In this document: piece after piece, positions 13,101 through 24,015 of the stretch
How the letters are laid out: each line of letters begins with the position of its first letter
Numbering within the stretch: position 1 is the first letter of the stretch
Assembly (NCBI GenBank): GCA_028015205.1
Contig: CM051520.1
Coordinates: forward strand, 34,525,528 to 34,589,527
Length of the DNA: 64,000 nt
Source of the DNA: Mytilisepta virgata
Lineage: Eukaryota; Mollusca; Bivalvia; Mytilida; Mytilidae
Reading direction: 5' to 3'
Position numbers and translations under genes: made by a program
Notes under the pieces: generated by a model
Seen by the model: the letters and a program-made list of their open reading frames with translations, nothing else
Database searches by the model: none
What the model was told of the DNA's origin: nothing

Positions 13101-16100
13101 AGTCTCATCGATGTCCTATTCGTGTAGCTCTCTTCTTTGGCATAATTCTGCTCGCGGAACCAATGTCAGGGTGATGTTTACAAATCTTGATGTGTATGAT
13201 AGATCATTTAGTGTAGAGAAAACGACGTCGTTCAGTTTGTTTATGAATGTATTTCACTCTAATGTTATGTTACAACATATACAATGACGTTAACAATATG
13301 GATATGGCGGTAAACTGTCTCTATATCCCCAAACATGTGCATTTTGTCCAAGCAAACTTCTTTTAGAATTTATTTATAGACGTATCACAATAAGTTTAAT
13401 TAGGGGAATAAATCTACTGATATTTTTTACAAATAAATGGTTATCTATCAGCAATTTTCTAAATTTTCGGATGCTGCTGCTAAAGGTTGAAAGTCTAAGA
13501 ATCAACTGATTTCGGTACAAAACAAAAGTTATTTACTACTACTAAAATTACGAAATTTTACAAAACATCGTGCATTATTATTTAATTTTTCTATGTCTGA
13601 TATTTTATTCCTAAATTTAGCTTTATCCCCTTGTGTTTGAAATGTCACGAAGACCACAAATTGTGTCATTTAGATCTATAAACACAAAGGTGAATTTGAA
13701 AACGATAAAAATGTACACGTCAAAATGAGATGGCCATTGTGATGTGGAGAGTAGGAATGTCACAAACTGTAGTTGCCAATCAATGGCATGTCTCCAGAAT
13801 GACAATTTATAGACTTTTGGTTCGTCTAAAGAACACATGCACAACATCTGACCGCCCACATGACAAAAGACCTCGAGCGACGACCTTATTTCAGGACAGG
13901 CGATTTGCCGTGTGCACCTGTAGAATCGATTCGAGACTGCAATAGCTACAGCCAGGCGTATACCCGGAATAGTTATGGATTTCAGGCCAAACTGTCCGAA
14001 AGCGCGTGTTTCAGTTTGCGCAGGTTGTACAGGTCTTTCAATGGAACTATACTGAAACAACGTCACAGAATTTCCCGCTTTAATGGCGTCGTAGGAATCA
14101 ATTTAATATCTGTTTCAACAAGACAATGCTGGTTTTGTGATGTATCTCAGCTGACAATGGATTTCCTTTTTTTTGACTAGTAGATATAGATTATTAATCC
14201 CTATTTTCCATATCAATCCCGATATCTTCTCGAGGCTCTCTCAAATTTCCTGCGTGGTATTGGAACTGGTATGGGAAAAAAGCAAAACCTCAGTTTATGC
14301 GGAATATTCTTGCCGATATCACATCATCAGGTACATCGTCGAAAACGTTTTGCGTGTAGGGTTTGTGACGTAAAGAAACTAAACTGATGCGGGTTACGAA
14401 TCCGATCCAGATTTTATGGCACAACACTTATGACGTCATACTAACGATATGGAACTTATGCCCGTGGATTCTTGTTCCTCATATGATTTATTTGCTCTGC
14501 TGGTCTGATATGGCAAGCTTACTCCCGCCTGTATCATGTTGGCAAATGTTTCTATAATTACGCTATACAAATGATAAACATATTTACATGTTAAAATTAT
14601 ATTTCAAGTTCTAATATTTCAATGATGTTTTGGGAGATGTATAGTGATGGGGTTCGTTCGCCCGTCCATTCGCATCTTTTTACTGAAACTACTCTCACAC
14701 CAGTGAATGGATTTCATCGAAACTTTCACAGAATCTTTAGTATAAAGTGGCATTAATATTGTGCATCACCTATTTTTTTTTTTATCAGAATGATTTTTGG
14801 GGTTTTCCAGAGACAAACATGGACTTTGCAACATCTTCATAATATGGTTATGTAACGGGAGAATAAGCATACCGTCCTCAACTCTTCATAAACCAGAGAA
14901 TAGATTTCTCTGAAACTTTCATGGAATCTTCAGCTTACATTGCTATTATGCACTACTTTTTTAAAATTTTTGGACGTAACAATTGTAGGTATTATCAAAA
15001 GACAAACCTGTACTTTGCCTTTTCTTCATTTAATGTACATTTTCATTGTGCAGTGTAATTTTGTTTTTTTGGTCCAAATTATTTTGGGGGTTTCCCACAG
15101 ACAAACTAGGAATTCTAAATTTTTTCATATTATTGTAGCCATAGAGAGGGGTCTACATTTGTGACCTTTTTCTCACTATACTTCTAGTTTCAAATTGGAG
15201 TTGCAAAGTCCTTATTTTCAAAGCCATGGTCTTCGAGATACGTTTTAACACAGAAATATCATGATATTCTTCAATTTTAATCATTCTTTTTCAGTTACAA
15301 CACAGAAGTCTTCTAATTTTTCAATAGTTTGGAAGTATTTTGTAATCGCATTTCTAAATTTCAACAATGAATATTATGATGAAATTGATACCCGAGATAA
15401 AATTAGAAATCGATACTTTTATGACAGGATATGACAGCGTAAAGTTCATGTAGTATCATCGTATAAAGCACTGTCAAACAAAGAGGACAGCAATAAAAGT
15501 TACATAAGAGAGAATGATTAATACCAAAATGGAAAATTTAACTTACTGAAATTAATTAAACACACTGAGTCTATCAAAAAGTATTGTGAGACTTATGTTG
15601 TTAATATGATGGAATTTTTCATCGACATCTTTGTCGAGTTTGATGGACATGTTTTTTTTTCAACAGACGATCGGAGTGCCAAATGAGGACAAACTGTATT
15701 CCGCTTTTGGCAGACCTGTTTCTGTTTTCCTATGAAGCTAAATTCTTGCTTGGAATTGGAATTTTTGGACTCTTCTCCACTGTTTTTTCGCTTCGGTATT
15801 CCTTTGCCAATATTTAAACATGATTTCCTGCAATTCTAGAATATTTTTATTTTGCATGAACTGTAAGAGTTACAAAGCTGTAGAAACTTTGAAATACAAA
15901 GAAAAACTCTAAGACGAAAATATTAAATTCGAGGTAATGCGTTTTTTTTTCTAGAGACATATATATAAATAATGAATGGCCCTATCTATCTCTCATAGTC
16001 CTTAGTGTTCATAAAAAAATTAGTTCAGTTACCACAATAAAAAAAAGTTTGAAATTAAGAGATTAATGTTTCTGTCAATATGTCTGATAGAAAGTACAGT

Positions 16101-19100
16101 CATTTAGTATATTTGTTTGTATGTTTCCTTAATTTTTTACAGAGGTTACAAATCTGACAAAGAAGGTTAAAGCTGTGGAAGCTTCTCAGCAATTGATCCA
16201 AAAAGACATTAAAGGTATTATATTTAGTTTTGTTTACTGATTTGTTTTACAAAACATTTCATCCCAAACATAGTGATAAACACCTAAATGCAAAATGTAA
16301 TCGAAGTCACTCAAGCATACAATTTAGGTCGCATAAATATTATTGTTAAATACATATAGTTATCTGTGATAAAATTTAATAATAAATACCGTTATTATAG
16401 CATCTATTTAAAATGATATTATCAAAAAAGCCGTACCAATTAAACGGATCAGAAGTAATAACATAATAAGAGGGACAGTTTTGACATAATGTTACTTAAT
16501 TCATTGAAATTATTTGAACGTAATGTCCTGTAATACATGAATATTTTGAATTTGGGTGAACTGTAAGACTTTAAAAAAAGAAAAAATTTGAAATACAGGG
16601 AAAACTCTTACATAAATATAGGTTATTCTAGGTAATGAGTTTTTTTATAGAGATATATATGTAAATAATGAATGACCATTTTTATCTGTCATAAAAGTTT
16701 GTGCTTTAATAAAAAAAAAGAATATAGTCCAGTTACAACAATAAAAAAGTTTGAAATTGAGGAATGTTTTTATCTGGTAAAATATAGTTATCGATTATGC
16801 AGACATGTGTTACAGTGGTTACAAATCTGAAAAATAAGGTTAAAGCTATGGACGCTTCTCAGAAGTTGATCCAAAAAGACATTAAAGTTATATTTAGGTT
16901 TGCAGTGTGATTAAATGCCTTGCCCGAAATCGGGCAAATTTTGTTAAACAAATAATAAACTAGTTGGAAGCAGTCGGAAACATTATCCCGTATGTTGTGT
17001 CCCTGTAAAGTACACTATCATATGTTTGAATGAGGACCCAAATGTTTGAAAGCACAATTTCTAAAGACCCACTGCGCATCTACATTCAAGCCATATGGTG
17101 CCCATAAAATTGTGAGTGTGTCTCTAAATACAGTATATGACAATGATATATAGATATCAAATGAGTAATGAAACAGAACTTTAGTTCACAAGCTTTCATT
17201 CCCGACTTCAAAATTTGACCCCTTTGGACCCTTATTTTTGAAAATCAAAATTAATATTTACATCCATCTACAGTACGCGAAAATAAATGAATGACATACG
17301 GTCACCCGTTTTCAAAATATGAAGGTCTCATGATGTTTTATGTGGTGAACATGATGTTTCACAAAGGAGTCTTCCCTACGCTTTAAGTTTATAAGAAAAG
17401 ATTAAAAATATATGGTCATATAATAAGATTTATTATTACTACTGAGTCGATACCTCCGTTGGTAGACTGTAAGTGCCCAATATATCACCAGCTCAGTTAA
17501 CATTGTTAGTAGTTCGAATTTTTTTTTACACACTAGGTAGGCTTTTTACTTGACGTTTTTCATTAGGTAAAGTGTAAACTTCATAAAATTAAAACACAAA
17601 ATAGGAGTTGAAGCTATATGTTTAGCATTGATTAGCAGTTGACCATTAAAAGATATTTATCTTAATAAGGTATGTTTCTAATTTTAAATAGATATATTGA
17701 GCACATCGAAGTCGACACATTTTTTAATTTACCCGAAAATTGCTAATTTTGTGATTTTTCGTGCATATTTGATTTTTTTATGGACAAGGCGACATAACTC
17801 CAGAACAATATCTGACTTTAATAAGGTAACAGTACAGAGGAGCCTAAGGAAATTTCAGTCTAGTGACTCTTTTCAGCAACTTCAAACTTTCTGTGACAGA
17901 TACAAAGAACTTTGCAATATTTTGTAACCATTTTTCACCATTTTAGTAACAATGATAAAAGTTTTTTAGAAGAATTATGAATATTTACACTGGAAACAAT
18001 AAGAAAAATGTTTTCATGTACTTATTAATAAAGTTTCATTTTTTTAAGTAGAAAGGCTACTCTAGGTGATCATTTTAGAGAAGCTGCCTGTATGGCGGAC
18101 TTCTGTGTGTTTGCTTGTACATTGTTTATAGCTGATATATACTAGCATTATTTTGACAAACTTAATGCGATTCAATTATTGCATTTTGCATTACATAGTT
18201 TAGACTCTTTCAGCAATCTTCAATTGGCACCTGAAGTTGGTTTCGTTTTTTTCGACTGTGAATATTTTTTCCAATTGTGCAACTGATATTCGATTAAATA
18301 TACACATGTCTTGTGAAAAAATTGTACATTAGAATATTTATTACCTCAGACTGTGGAAATACATGATTCGAGAATCAGAGAAGAGTTTGCGTTAGAACAT
18401 TTTTGTGCATGTATATGAATGATAAAATCAATTTTATCCATCATATCTTTTCTAACTATAGCCAAACCTCTTTATGTCGGAACCGGATCATTCTTTTCAA
18501 GTTATCCGAGTCATATGACGTTTAGTTTTAAGCTCATCATGCTAAAAGCCAGGGTGATCTTTTGTCATCACTTCGCGTCCGTCGTCCGTCCGTTAACTTT
18601 TCACATTTCAATACTTTTCTAAAAAACCACTGAAGAAAATGGAACCTAACTTGGCAACAATGTTCCTGTGATGGTCCTGTACCAAATTCGTAATGTTGAT
18701 GCCGATCGGAAATCCAAGGTGGCTACCACTGCAGGACATAGTTAACACAGTAACCAATGTTTCAAAAATCTTCTTCTCAGAAACCACAAGACCAAATGAA
18801 CTTCTACTTTGCAGGAATGGCTCTTAGATGGTCCTCTACCAAATTTATAATGTTGGTACCAATAGGAAATCCAAGATAGCCGCCACCATGGGACATAGTT
18901 AACAAAGGACCTTATGGGAAATAAATACAAACAATTTCTTCTTCGAAACCGTTTGACAGATTGAATTGATAATATGCCTGAATGATGGTATGATGGTCCT
19001 GTACCAAATTTGAAATTTTGATGACGATAGGAAAATCCAATATGGCTACCACTGTAGGACACATTAAACATGGGATCTATGGAATATACATGCAAACAGC

Positions 19101-22100
19101 TTCTTCTCAAAAATTATTTCAGACATTGAAACACATGATGGCCATGTTAATCTGATTAGAAACTGCACGTTTTTCTGTTTATTGCCTTTTAAATTAGGTC
19201 AGCGATGCAGGCTCTTAAGAGCCTGTGGTTTATATATTGAAAGGCAGTCGTATAAAATTTTATTCGGTATCCTTCAGTGTGTCCTTGTTCCGGAATACAT
19301 CTGGTAGTCTTGTAAACATGTTATATTTATTCTAAAAATACCATAAATTTTATGCAAATCTGAGTTTTGAAAACGACCAACTAGTACACAAATGTTTATT
19401 AGGTGCCCATGCATAAGCGATGGCAAAAAAGTACGAAACTGAATTTCGAGTTCAGTGTTTATTATAAGTAATTAGTCAATCAAACAAATAATCCTGTAAT
19501 ATTTTATTCTATAAAAAATTCCCAACGAATATTTGTGTTCAGCTCAGAGGTTAACATTCGTTTCGTTTTTATGTCAGAGGAAACTTGTTAAGCAATTAAA
19601 CTGATGTTGATCTGCATCAGTTATCAAAAATGTTATCTATTTATAGCATAAAGTCCTCTTAATTTGGAAAAAAAACAATGAAAACATTCCATTTGATAAA
19701 AAAAATCTTTAATTGGAATGTTGGAATTTTTTAGTTCGAGTGGACTTCAACATTTAATTGTTTTAACCGAGATTTCAAATGCGAGTTCGACCCAACAACG
19801 GTAAAAAATGATTATGTCAATGGAAAGTGTGTCCAGACCGAACAATTACCTCAATATATCTGAGTTTTCGACACAAACGAAGTCGAGACAACGAAGCTCA
19901 ATTGTAAATGAATATAAATTGAGGTAGTCTCTCGTACAGTGTAGTATAAAAAGCGAAGTCGTTTGCCTGGGTATTTTGGTTAATGTAATTTATCGTTTTA
20001 CTTCAAATTGCATCTATATGTTCAAATATAAAGATATATTGCGATCGACTTCCGGCATAGAATTTTGGTTAACCTTGGTAGTGGCTGCCTTAAGTCAGAT
20101 TGGGCAGTATTGAGTGAGTGTCCGTGTTTGTCATCCTGAAGACTAAACTTGACGTTCTACTGTGACTTCACTAAAGAGAACTGCTGCGTTTAGTCTCGTG
20201 AGAGTACGTAAGGAATGAATTTTTAGATATTGTAATTTTGTTTTTGGTGAGTTTAAAATATGTTCTAAGGGGCCGTTCAATATTTATCAGATGGATGGGC
20301 CGGGGCAAAATGGGGCGGGGCAAGCACTTTTTGTGTAAATATTTGGATGAGCGAGATCTTTTTTAATATGTATACTGGATGGGCCATAACTTATTTTATA
20401 GGAAAACATTTTGCTATAAATTTTGTCTGTGTGCACTATAAATAACAAATACACAGATTTTAATGAATATGTAGGTGTGAATCAATCATTTTTGCTCTTG
20501 ATAAGGGGAAACAACTTCTGGTTTTTAATGTTTTCCAAATATACATAACTATACAATGTATGATATATTACAGAATCAGAATCAGAATCAGAAATTTTAT
20601 TGGTTTAAAATCCAAACAACTGGACTGTTACGAAAACATATACAATCAACAAACAAATACAATTAAATATTAATAAATTGAATTTTAGAAATACGATATT
20701 TACTGCATGCCTTCTTCCAAGGAGTTGTAAATGATATATAATATATAAACCTCCGTTTTCGGGAGCACCACATTATACCGTCTGAGGAGGTATTCTTTAG
20801 TAATTTCAAATACTGAAAGTACATGTATAGTTACATAAATTTAATCACTCACTGATTTGTAATTTCACATCTATTAACATACATCTTACTTATGCCATTA
20901 ATTATGGTATGACTAATATCACATTCTTCAAGTGAACAAAAAATTAACTTTCTGTTGGTTATTCATATCAGAAAAAGATGTAACAACTGAACTTATTTCT
21001 TTGAACATAAATTCTCTATAAGGTGTTAGTTTTGGGCAGATGATTGTGAAATGAAATTCATCTTCGACTTCTAATTTGCATAAAGGACATATTCTATATT
21101 CCAATTTAGTTTTATTAAATCTGCCCGTTTCTATGAATAGTTTGCTATTGCTTATTCTTAATTTTGTAATTTTTTTTTACAATATCCTTGTCAAAGTTAT
21201 GTATTAAATATTTTTCTATTTTGAATTCAGATTTAAGTTTACGATATGTTCTTAATTTGTTACCATTTTCTGAATCTCCATCATTGTGTATGTATTTATT
21301 CCAAAAGCTTTTACAATTATCTTTAAGTTTTAAAGTTATAGCTTTCAAGAGTCTCTTCTTTGAGAAAGTGCTTTGGTTTTCCCATACATGTGAGAAGTTC
21401 AGTTTATTTAATAAAAGTTTAATTTTACAATAAAAGCTATCTGTCACTTTTGAGCTTGATTTATATGATTCACTCAACAATTTGTCTTTAGAATTTAAAA
21501 TATGCAGCCAAAACCTAATTGCAGATTTTAAAGCTTGTATACTGATTGGGTACATCCCTAATTCTGATAACACAGATAAATTTACTGCTGCTTTATTAAC
21601 ACCTAGTAGATATTTTGCAAATTTTATTTGAATGTTAACTGGTGGCATAGTTAAATATTTAGATTCTAGATCTTTTTTATCTGTCTTGACAATATTTAGA
21701 GACCATATCTCACTACAATATAAAAGTATTGGTGAAATGCATGTTTCAAATAATTTTAAATGCGCAGGTATATTCATTCTATCTGAAAACAATGTTTTTT
21801 TGATACAAAATATGGCTTTTGAAGCCTTCTTGCAAAGTAGATTAATAGCTTCAGAAAACACTCCTGGAGGTTTGAAAACTATACCTAAATATTTATATTC
21901 CATTGTCTGATCAATGTTTGAATTTCTGAATGTAAATTTATCTTTAGCAATTCTCCGACCAGCTTTATTGAAGACCATTGTTTTGGTTTTATCAAGATGT
22001 ACAGTTAAATTCCATTTTTCACAGTAATTATCAAGACTATTTAGACATTTCTGAAGTCCTTCTGCAGATTCGGATAACAGAACCAGATCATCCGCATATA

Positions 22101-23320
22101 AGAGGCATGATATTGGAGTATCATTGATGGATACAGGATGACAATCTGAATTAAAGAGATCTGGCATGTCATTAATATACAATGAAAAAAGGGCGGGACT
22201 TAAAATACAGCCCTGTTTCACTCCTACCTGAGATGAGAAAAAATCAGTGACGCCATCTTGAACTTTGACAGCGAATAAAACTTCATAATACATAGATTTT
22301 AAGATTTCTAAAAAAGGCCCTTTGATATTATAAGTAAGCAGTTTATGAAACAGGGCGCTTCTGTTTATAGATATTACAGATATTGCTAATTTTAAATGAG
22401 AATTCTGCTTTTAACATTAAAAACTACAACTTATGCAATTTTTTAATACATAAAAAGAGAAACTGTTTCAAATTTAAAATAACCTAAGATTTCAGAATAA
22501 ATATAAACTTAGTACATTTAATAGTATGGTTAATATTTCTTCATATGTTTTTGACTTGTATGAATATTGTTAGCACTTCTTAAGCCTCTATTAAAGGCTA
22601 GCTGATATAGTATACTTTTACTTACGTATTGAGATGTAATTGTGATGTTTATATGTATATTGTATCAGGCTGCACTTATAAAATCAAATATATAAATGTA
22701 TATTCATACTGGATTTAAACAACAATAAAATGTATGATTCTGATACATATATATGAAATTAACAAGCACATTTTTTATTTTGTATTACACCAAAGTGTAT
22801 TTATTCTTTGATTTCCAGACATAAACATACAACCATTAAAATAGAAAAAGAACATAAATCATTATTGATTGTCTTTAAGTTTTAGAGGGGCAAGCACTTT
22901 TTTCATAGAATTTTTTAGACATGTTAGATGGGCAAGCACTTTTTTGCAGAATTTAAAAGAATGGGCATCAACTTTTTTAATGAAACAATATTAAGAATGC
23001 ACCGGCCCACCCTCTGATAAATATTGAACGGTCCCTAAGCATGTAGTTTACACTTAATAATAACCAGCTATGCGGGTTATTAAATTTGCTACACGAAACC
23101 AGGTAATATCTTCCAGTAAATTCTTAAATATAAGTATTTCGACAATAGAAGCATTATATGCTGTGGAGATTTAGATTAGTTTTCAATTTGTTTTGTAATG
23201 GTAATCTGTAAAAAAAAGACTGAATGACGCTATTTCATTCTACTCTATTAATAGCTACAGAGGAAAAGGTACAGAAGCTTGAAATCAAATTTGATGATAC
23301 AATTCCACCACATATACAAG
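7069..23320 (+). CDS. Multi-exon host gene: tandem CARD domains plus coiled-coil linker exons (3' end not found)
   Basis: I join these exons by splice sites and phase: 7069-7105, 8725-9042, 9916-10227, 10493-10543, 16143-16214, 23255-23320. Every internal junction is phase 1, with AG before and GT after each exon, and the frame stays open. The product starts MATGGNRKSSNA, followed by CARD 1 (exon 2), CARD 2 (exon 3), a short basic linker (exon 4) and heptad-like charged exons 5 and 6. CARDs are six-helix death-fold domains that recruit partners in apoptosis and innate-immune signalling in the cytoplasm. Bivalves have many CARD proteins of unknown partners. No stop codon is present after 23320, so the gene must continue; an effector domain could lie downstream. 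Symmetrical phase-1 exons suit exon shuffling and duplication, and a duplicated exon copy is visible at 16816. Confidence 0.72.
8725..9042 (+). CDS. CARD gene exon 2: first CARD domain
   Basis: Acceptor TTTCTTTACAG ends at 8724; donor GTAAGTCAA begins at 9043; both are phase 1. The 106-residue exon reads RPTLGLEQHYDEIVENTI, then LDDFISRCILTIEDREEI, then NKLLLDIIIARPYNTVKVF. This is the CARD pattern: helix 1 with alternating hydrophobics, helix 2 'V/L-D-x-L/F', 'LTxEDREEI', and the helix 4-5 'LLDIIxxRPxxxxxxF' signature. The exon encodes exactly one domain, as is common for death-fold domains. Confidence 0.85.
9916..10227 (+). CDS. CARD gene exon 3: second CARD domain
   Basis: Acceptor TATTTTGTAG ends at 9915 and donor GTAATTGAT begins at 10228, both phase 1. 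About 104 residues. Key segments are VENVVLSTVLDGLISND, DADELRSKSLTESESFRRI and MMYKPKLSFIQFMRVLRKDS. They follow the CARD helix plan, including 'xxFxxFxxVLR' in helix 5-6, but it is more divergent than the first CARD. Tandem CARDs occur in adaptor-like and RIG-I/NOD-type proteins; no helicase or NACHT domain is visible here. Confidence 0.75.
10493..10543 (+). CDS. CARD gene exon 4: basic linker
   Basis: 51 bp between TTATTGCAG and GTATGTATG, phase 1 on both sides. Codes a charged RYQFQERKQSRQTSSK-like segment rich in Q, R and S, probably a flexible hinge after the second CARD. It is too short for homology; support comes only from splice sites and phase. Confidence 0.55.
10900..13389 (-). pseudogene. 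Decayed LTR retrotransposon remnant, BEL/Pao-like gag
   Basis: Read on the minus strand. A possible 5' LTR (13389 down to 13167) starts TGTGATACG and ends CACCCTGACA. It is followed by TTGGTTCCGCGAGCAG, which looks like a primer-binding site. A gag-like open stretch follows at 13043-12786. Near 12090-12050 a zinc-knuckle-like CFICGESHHPSTC is encoded, followed about 45 residues later by CLQC, the paired C/H-knuckle arrangement seen in BEL/Pao Gag. Downstream the frames are shattered and no intact pol was found. It lies inside the large intron of the CARD gene. The family call is tentative. Confidence 0.4.
13640..14390 (+). pseudogene. Decayed Tc1/mariner transposase
   Basis: The first open piece (13730-13945) encodes the Tc1 N-terminal helix-turn-helix: GMSQTVVANQWHVSRMTIYRL, then SDRPHDKRPRATTLFQDR, matching the usual 'GxS..xVAxxxxVSxxTIxRL...TxxRPRxGRPRxTT..QDR' pattern. 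Shifted frames then encode ISGQTVRKRV (DNA-binding to catalytic linker) and FQQDNAGF, the second catalytic Asp box. Several stops and frameshifts show it is dead. It sits in the CARD gene intron. Confidence 0.75.
14630..15200. repeat. Two degenerate ~230-bp direct repeats
   Basis: The passages beginning GGATTTCATCGAAACTTTC (14707) and AGATTTCTCTGAAACTTTC (14901) are followed in the same order by AGAATCTTTAG or GGAATCTTCAG, then by CATTA/TGCATTAT text and later by CAGAGACAAAC or CAGACAAAC. This is one diverged unit repeated. No coding sequence. Confidence 0.55.
16143..16214 (+). CDS. CARD gene exon 5: coiled-coil segment
   Basis: 72 bp between TTTTTTACAG and GTATTATA, phase 1 on both sides. 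Encodes EVTNLTKKVKAVEASQQLIQ and then KDIK, with hydrophobic residues at heptad spacing, consistent with a short coiled coil. A near copy of this exon lies at 16816, evidence of a local tandem duplication. Confidence 0.6.
16816..16887 (+). pseudogene. Duplicated copy of the coiled-coil exon with damaged 3' splice donor
   Basis: Encodes VVTNLKNKVKAMDASQKLIQ then KDIK, with the acceptor TTACAG intact. The donor that reads AAAG|GTATTATATTT in the first copy is AAAG|TTATATTTAG here: one G is missing, so normal splicing in phase 1 is not possible. It may be skipped, or spliced out of frame as AAA|GTTATA. Confidence 0.6.
16900..18530. other. Intron sequence without recognised features
   Basis: AT-rich; open frames such as the one at 17697-17927 lack domain signals and composition unlike the surroundings. 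I see nothing that supports a gene. Confidence 0.4.
18540..19230. repeat. Bivalve-type tandem repeat, ~120-190-bp units
   Basis: The phrase ATGGTCCTGTACCAAATT, followed by AATGTTGATGCCGATCGGAAA or a variant and then GGCTACCACTGCAGGACATA, recurs three times with divergence (about 18670, 18830, 18990). It ends with GGCTCTTAAGAGCCTG, a palindrome that also closes the related repeat near 34110 as CTCTTGAGAG. Repeats of this style are frequent in bivalve introns. Confidence 0.65.
20573..22330 (-). mobile_element. 5'-truncated LINE (non-LTR retrotransposon)
   Basis: The coding strand is minus. The 3' end lies at the left and carries an ATTCTG-type tail (AGAATCAGAATCAGAATCAG on the plus strand at 20573-20592). 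The 5' end is lost in the reverse-transcriptase palm near 22330, as is usual after abortive target-primed reverse transcription. It is inserted in the Harbinger-like element. Confidence 0.8.
21145..22293 (-). CDS. LINE reverse transcriptase, C-terminal part
   Basis: 382 residues. RT motifs in order: GVKQGCILSPALFSLYIND (residues about 24-42), catalytic YADD (66-69), and KWNLTVHLDKTKTMVF, then YKYLGIVF. The N-terminal endonuclease and fingers are missing by truncation. The ORF ends at 21145. In another frame past a poly-A run near 21175 the protein continues with FIETGRFNKTK and CPLCKLEVEDEFHF, a typical C-terminal zinc-knuckle tail. The stop is therefore a frameshift in a homopolymer. The clade is not certain. 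Confidence 0.88.
   Translation of the reverse strand: MYYEVLFAVKVQDGVTDFFSSQVGVKQGCILSPALFSLYINDMPDLFNSDCHPVSINDTPISCLLYADDLVLLSESAEGLQKCLNSLDNYCEKWNLTVHLDKTKTMVFNKAGRRIAKDKFTFRNSNIDQTMEYKYLGIVFKPPGVFSEAINLLCKKASKAIFCIKKTLFSDRMNIPAHLKLFETCISPILLYCSEIWSLNIVKTDKKDLESKYLTMPPVNIQIKFAKYLLGVNKAAVNLSVLSELGMYPISIQALKSAIRFWLHILNSKDKLLSESYKSSSKVTDSFYCKIKLLLNKLNFSHVWENQSTFSKKRLLKAITLKLKDNCKSFWNKYIHNDGDSENGNKLRTYRKLKSEFKIEKYLIHNFDKDIVKKNYKIKNKQ
23255..23320 (+). CDS. CARD gene exon 6: charged coiled-coil segment
   Basis: 66 bp between CTATTAATAG and GTAAACTGT, phase 1 both sides. Encodes TEEKVQKLEIKFDDTIPPHI. It has the same form as exon 5: acidic and basic residues on a heptad-like frame, ending in a split Gly codon. 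Support is from splice sites, phase and style, not homology. Confidence 0.5.
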
Positions 23321-23454
23321 GTAAACTGTAATGTAGATTTCTAAGATACACACAGATTCCTATAACTGAATAACAAAGACAACAATAATACTAGAAGGAC
23401 AATTACTCAGAGAACAATTGCAAGGTCTTTCTCTTGTAAAACGATCCTTTATCC

Positions 23455-24015
23455 TAAGTTGGTAACTACATATAGACGGTTTCTATGATGTTTTATGGAT
23501 AGTTAACCATGATCTTGACTGTTGACCTTCTATTTGGACTTGTATAGTTAAAATATAGGGTACGAAACATAATTACATATGATTGCAAGGGGCTTTTTAT
23601 CGATTTCTATGGACAGTATCAATGAACGTCACCTTTGACCTTCAAATTTTACTTGTACAGTAACATTATAGGCTCCTGAACATAAATAAATATGGTTGTT
23701 AGGTTCTTTTTCATCGGTTGATAAGGACATTCATCTTTGACCTTCCATTTTCACATGTACGGTTGAAATATATGCTCCTGAACATAATATATATGGTTAT
23801 TAGGTAATTTTCCATAGGTTGCTATTTTTTTAAATGACCTTGACCAATGACCTTTCATTTTAACCTTTACAGCTTTAAAATATGGTCCTGACAATAAATA
23901 TATATTATTGCTAGGTACTTTTCCAACGTTTTCTAAGGATTTGTTCAATGACATTGACCCTTGACCTTCCATTTTGACATCAAGTGTGACCTTGACCATT
24001 GACATCGGAGTCATT
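23455..24015. repeat. Degenerate tandem repeat, ~115-bp units
   Basis: About four to five units, each with a TGACCTTCCATTTT-type phrase, then GTACAGTT.AAATAT, then GGCTCCTGAACATAA and TATGGTTATTAGGT. Units begin near 23500, 23620, 23735, 23840 and 23945. The minus-strand ORF across it is a by-product of the repeat. Confidence 0.65.

Larger units (their letters stand above)
15950..16890 (+). repeat. Tandem duplication (~665 bp offset) including the coiled-coil exon
   Basis: The sequence before exon 5 (AGAGACATATATATAAATAATG, AAAAAAGTTTGAAATTAAGAG) reappears before the second copy (AGAGATATATATGTAAATAATG, AAAAAAGTTTGAAATTGAGG) at an offset of about 665 bp. Upstream 'GAAATACAAAGAAAAACTCT' and 'GAAATACAGGGAAAACTCTT' also match. 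The duplication therefore covers intron plus exon. Confidence 0.7.
20269..23035. mobile_element. PIF/Harbinger-like non-autonomous DNA transposon with a nested LINE
   Basis: The ends are inverted repeats: GGGGCCGTTCAATATTTATC at the left and GATAAATATTGAACGGTCCC at the right. Both are flanked by TAA (20266-20268 and 23036-23038), the 3-bp TWA-type target duplication of PIF/Harbinger elements. Next to each end are copies of GGGCAAGCACTTTTT. No Harbinger transposase is present. Most of the interior is a LINE copy at about 20573-22330, so this is a nested insertion. Confidence 0.8.

Noticed and set aside
18742..19110. 122-codon minus-strand ORF
   Set aside because: Spans three units of the bivalve repeat; the repeating HxGSHIGFSY-like peptide is a repeat effect.
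23751..24014. Minus-strand ORF rich in KVTLDVKMEGQGSMS-like repeats
   Set aside because: It follows the ~115-bp tandem repeat; each repeat unit contributes a similar peptide.
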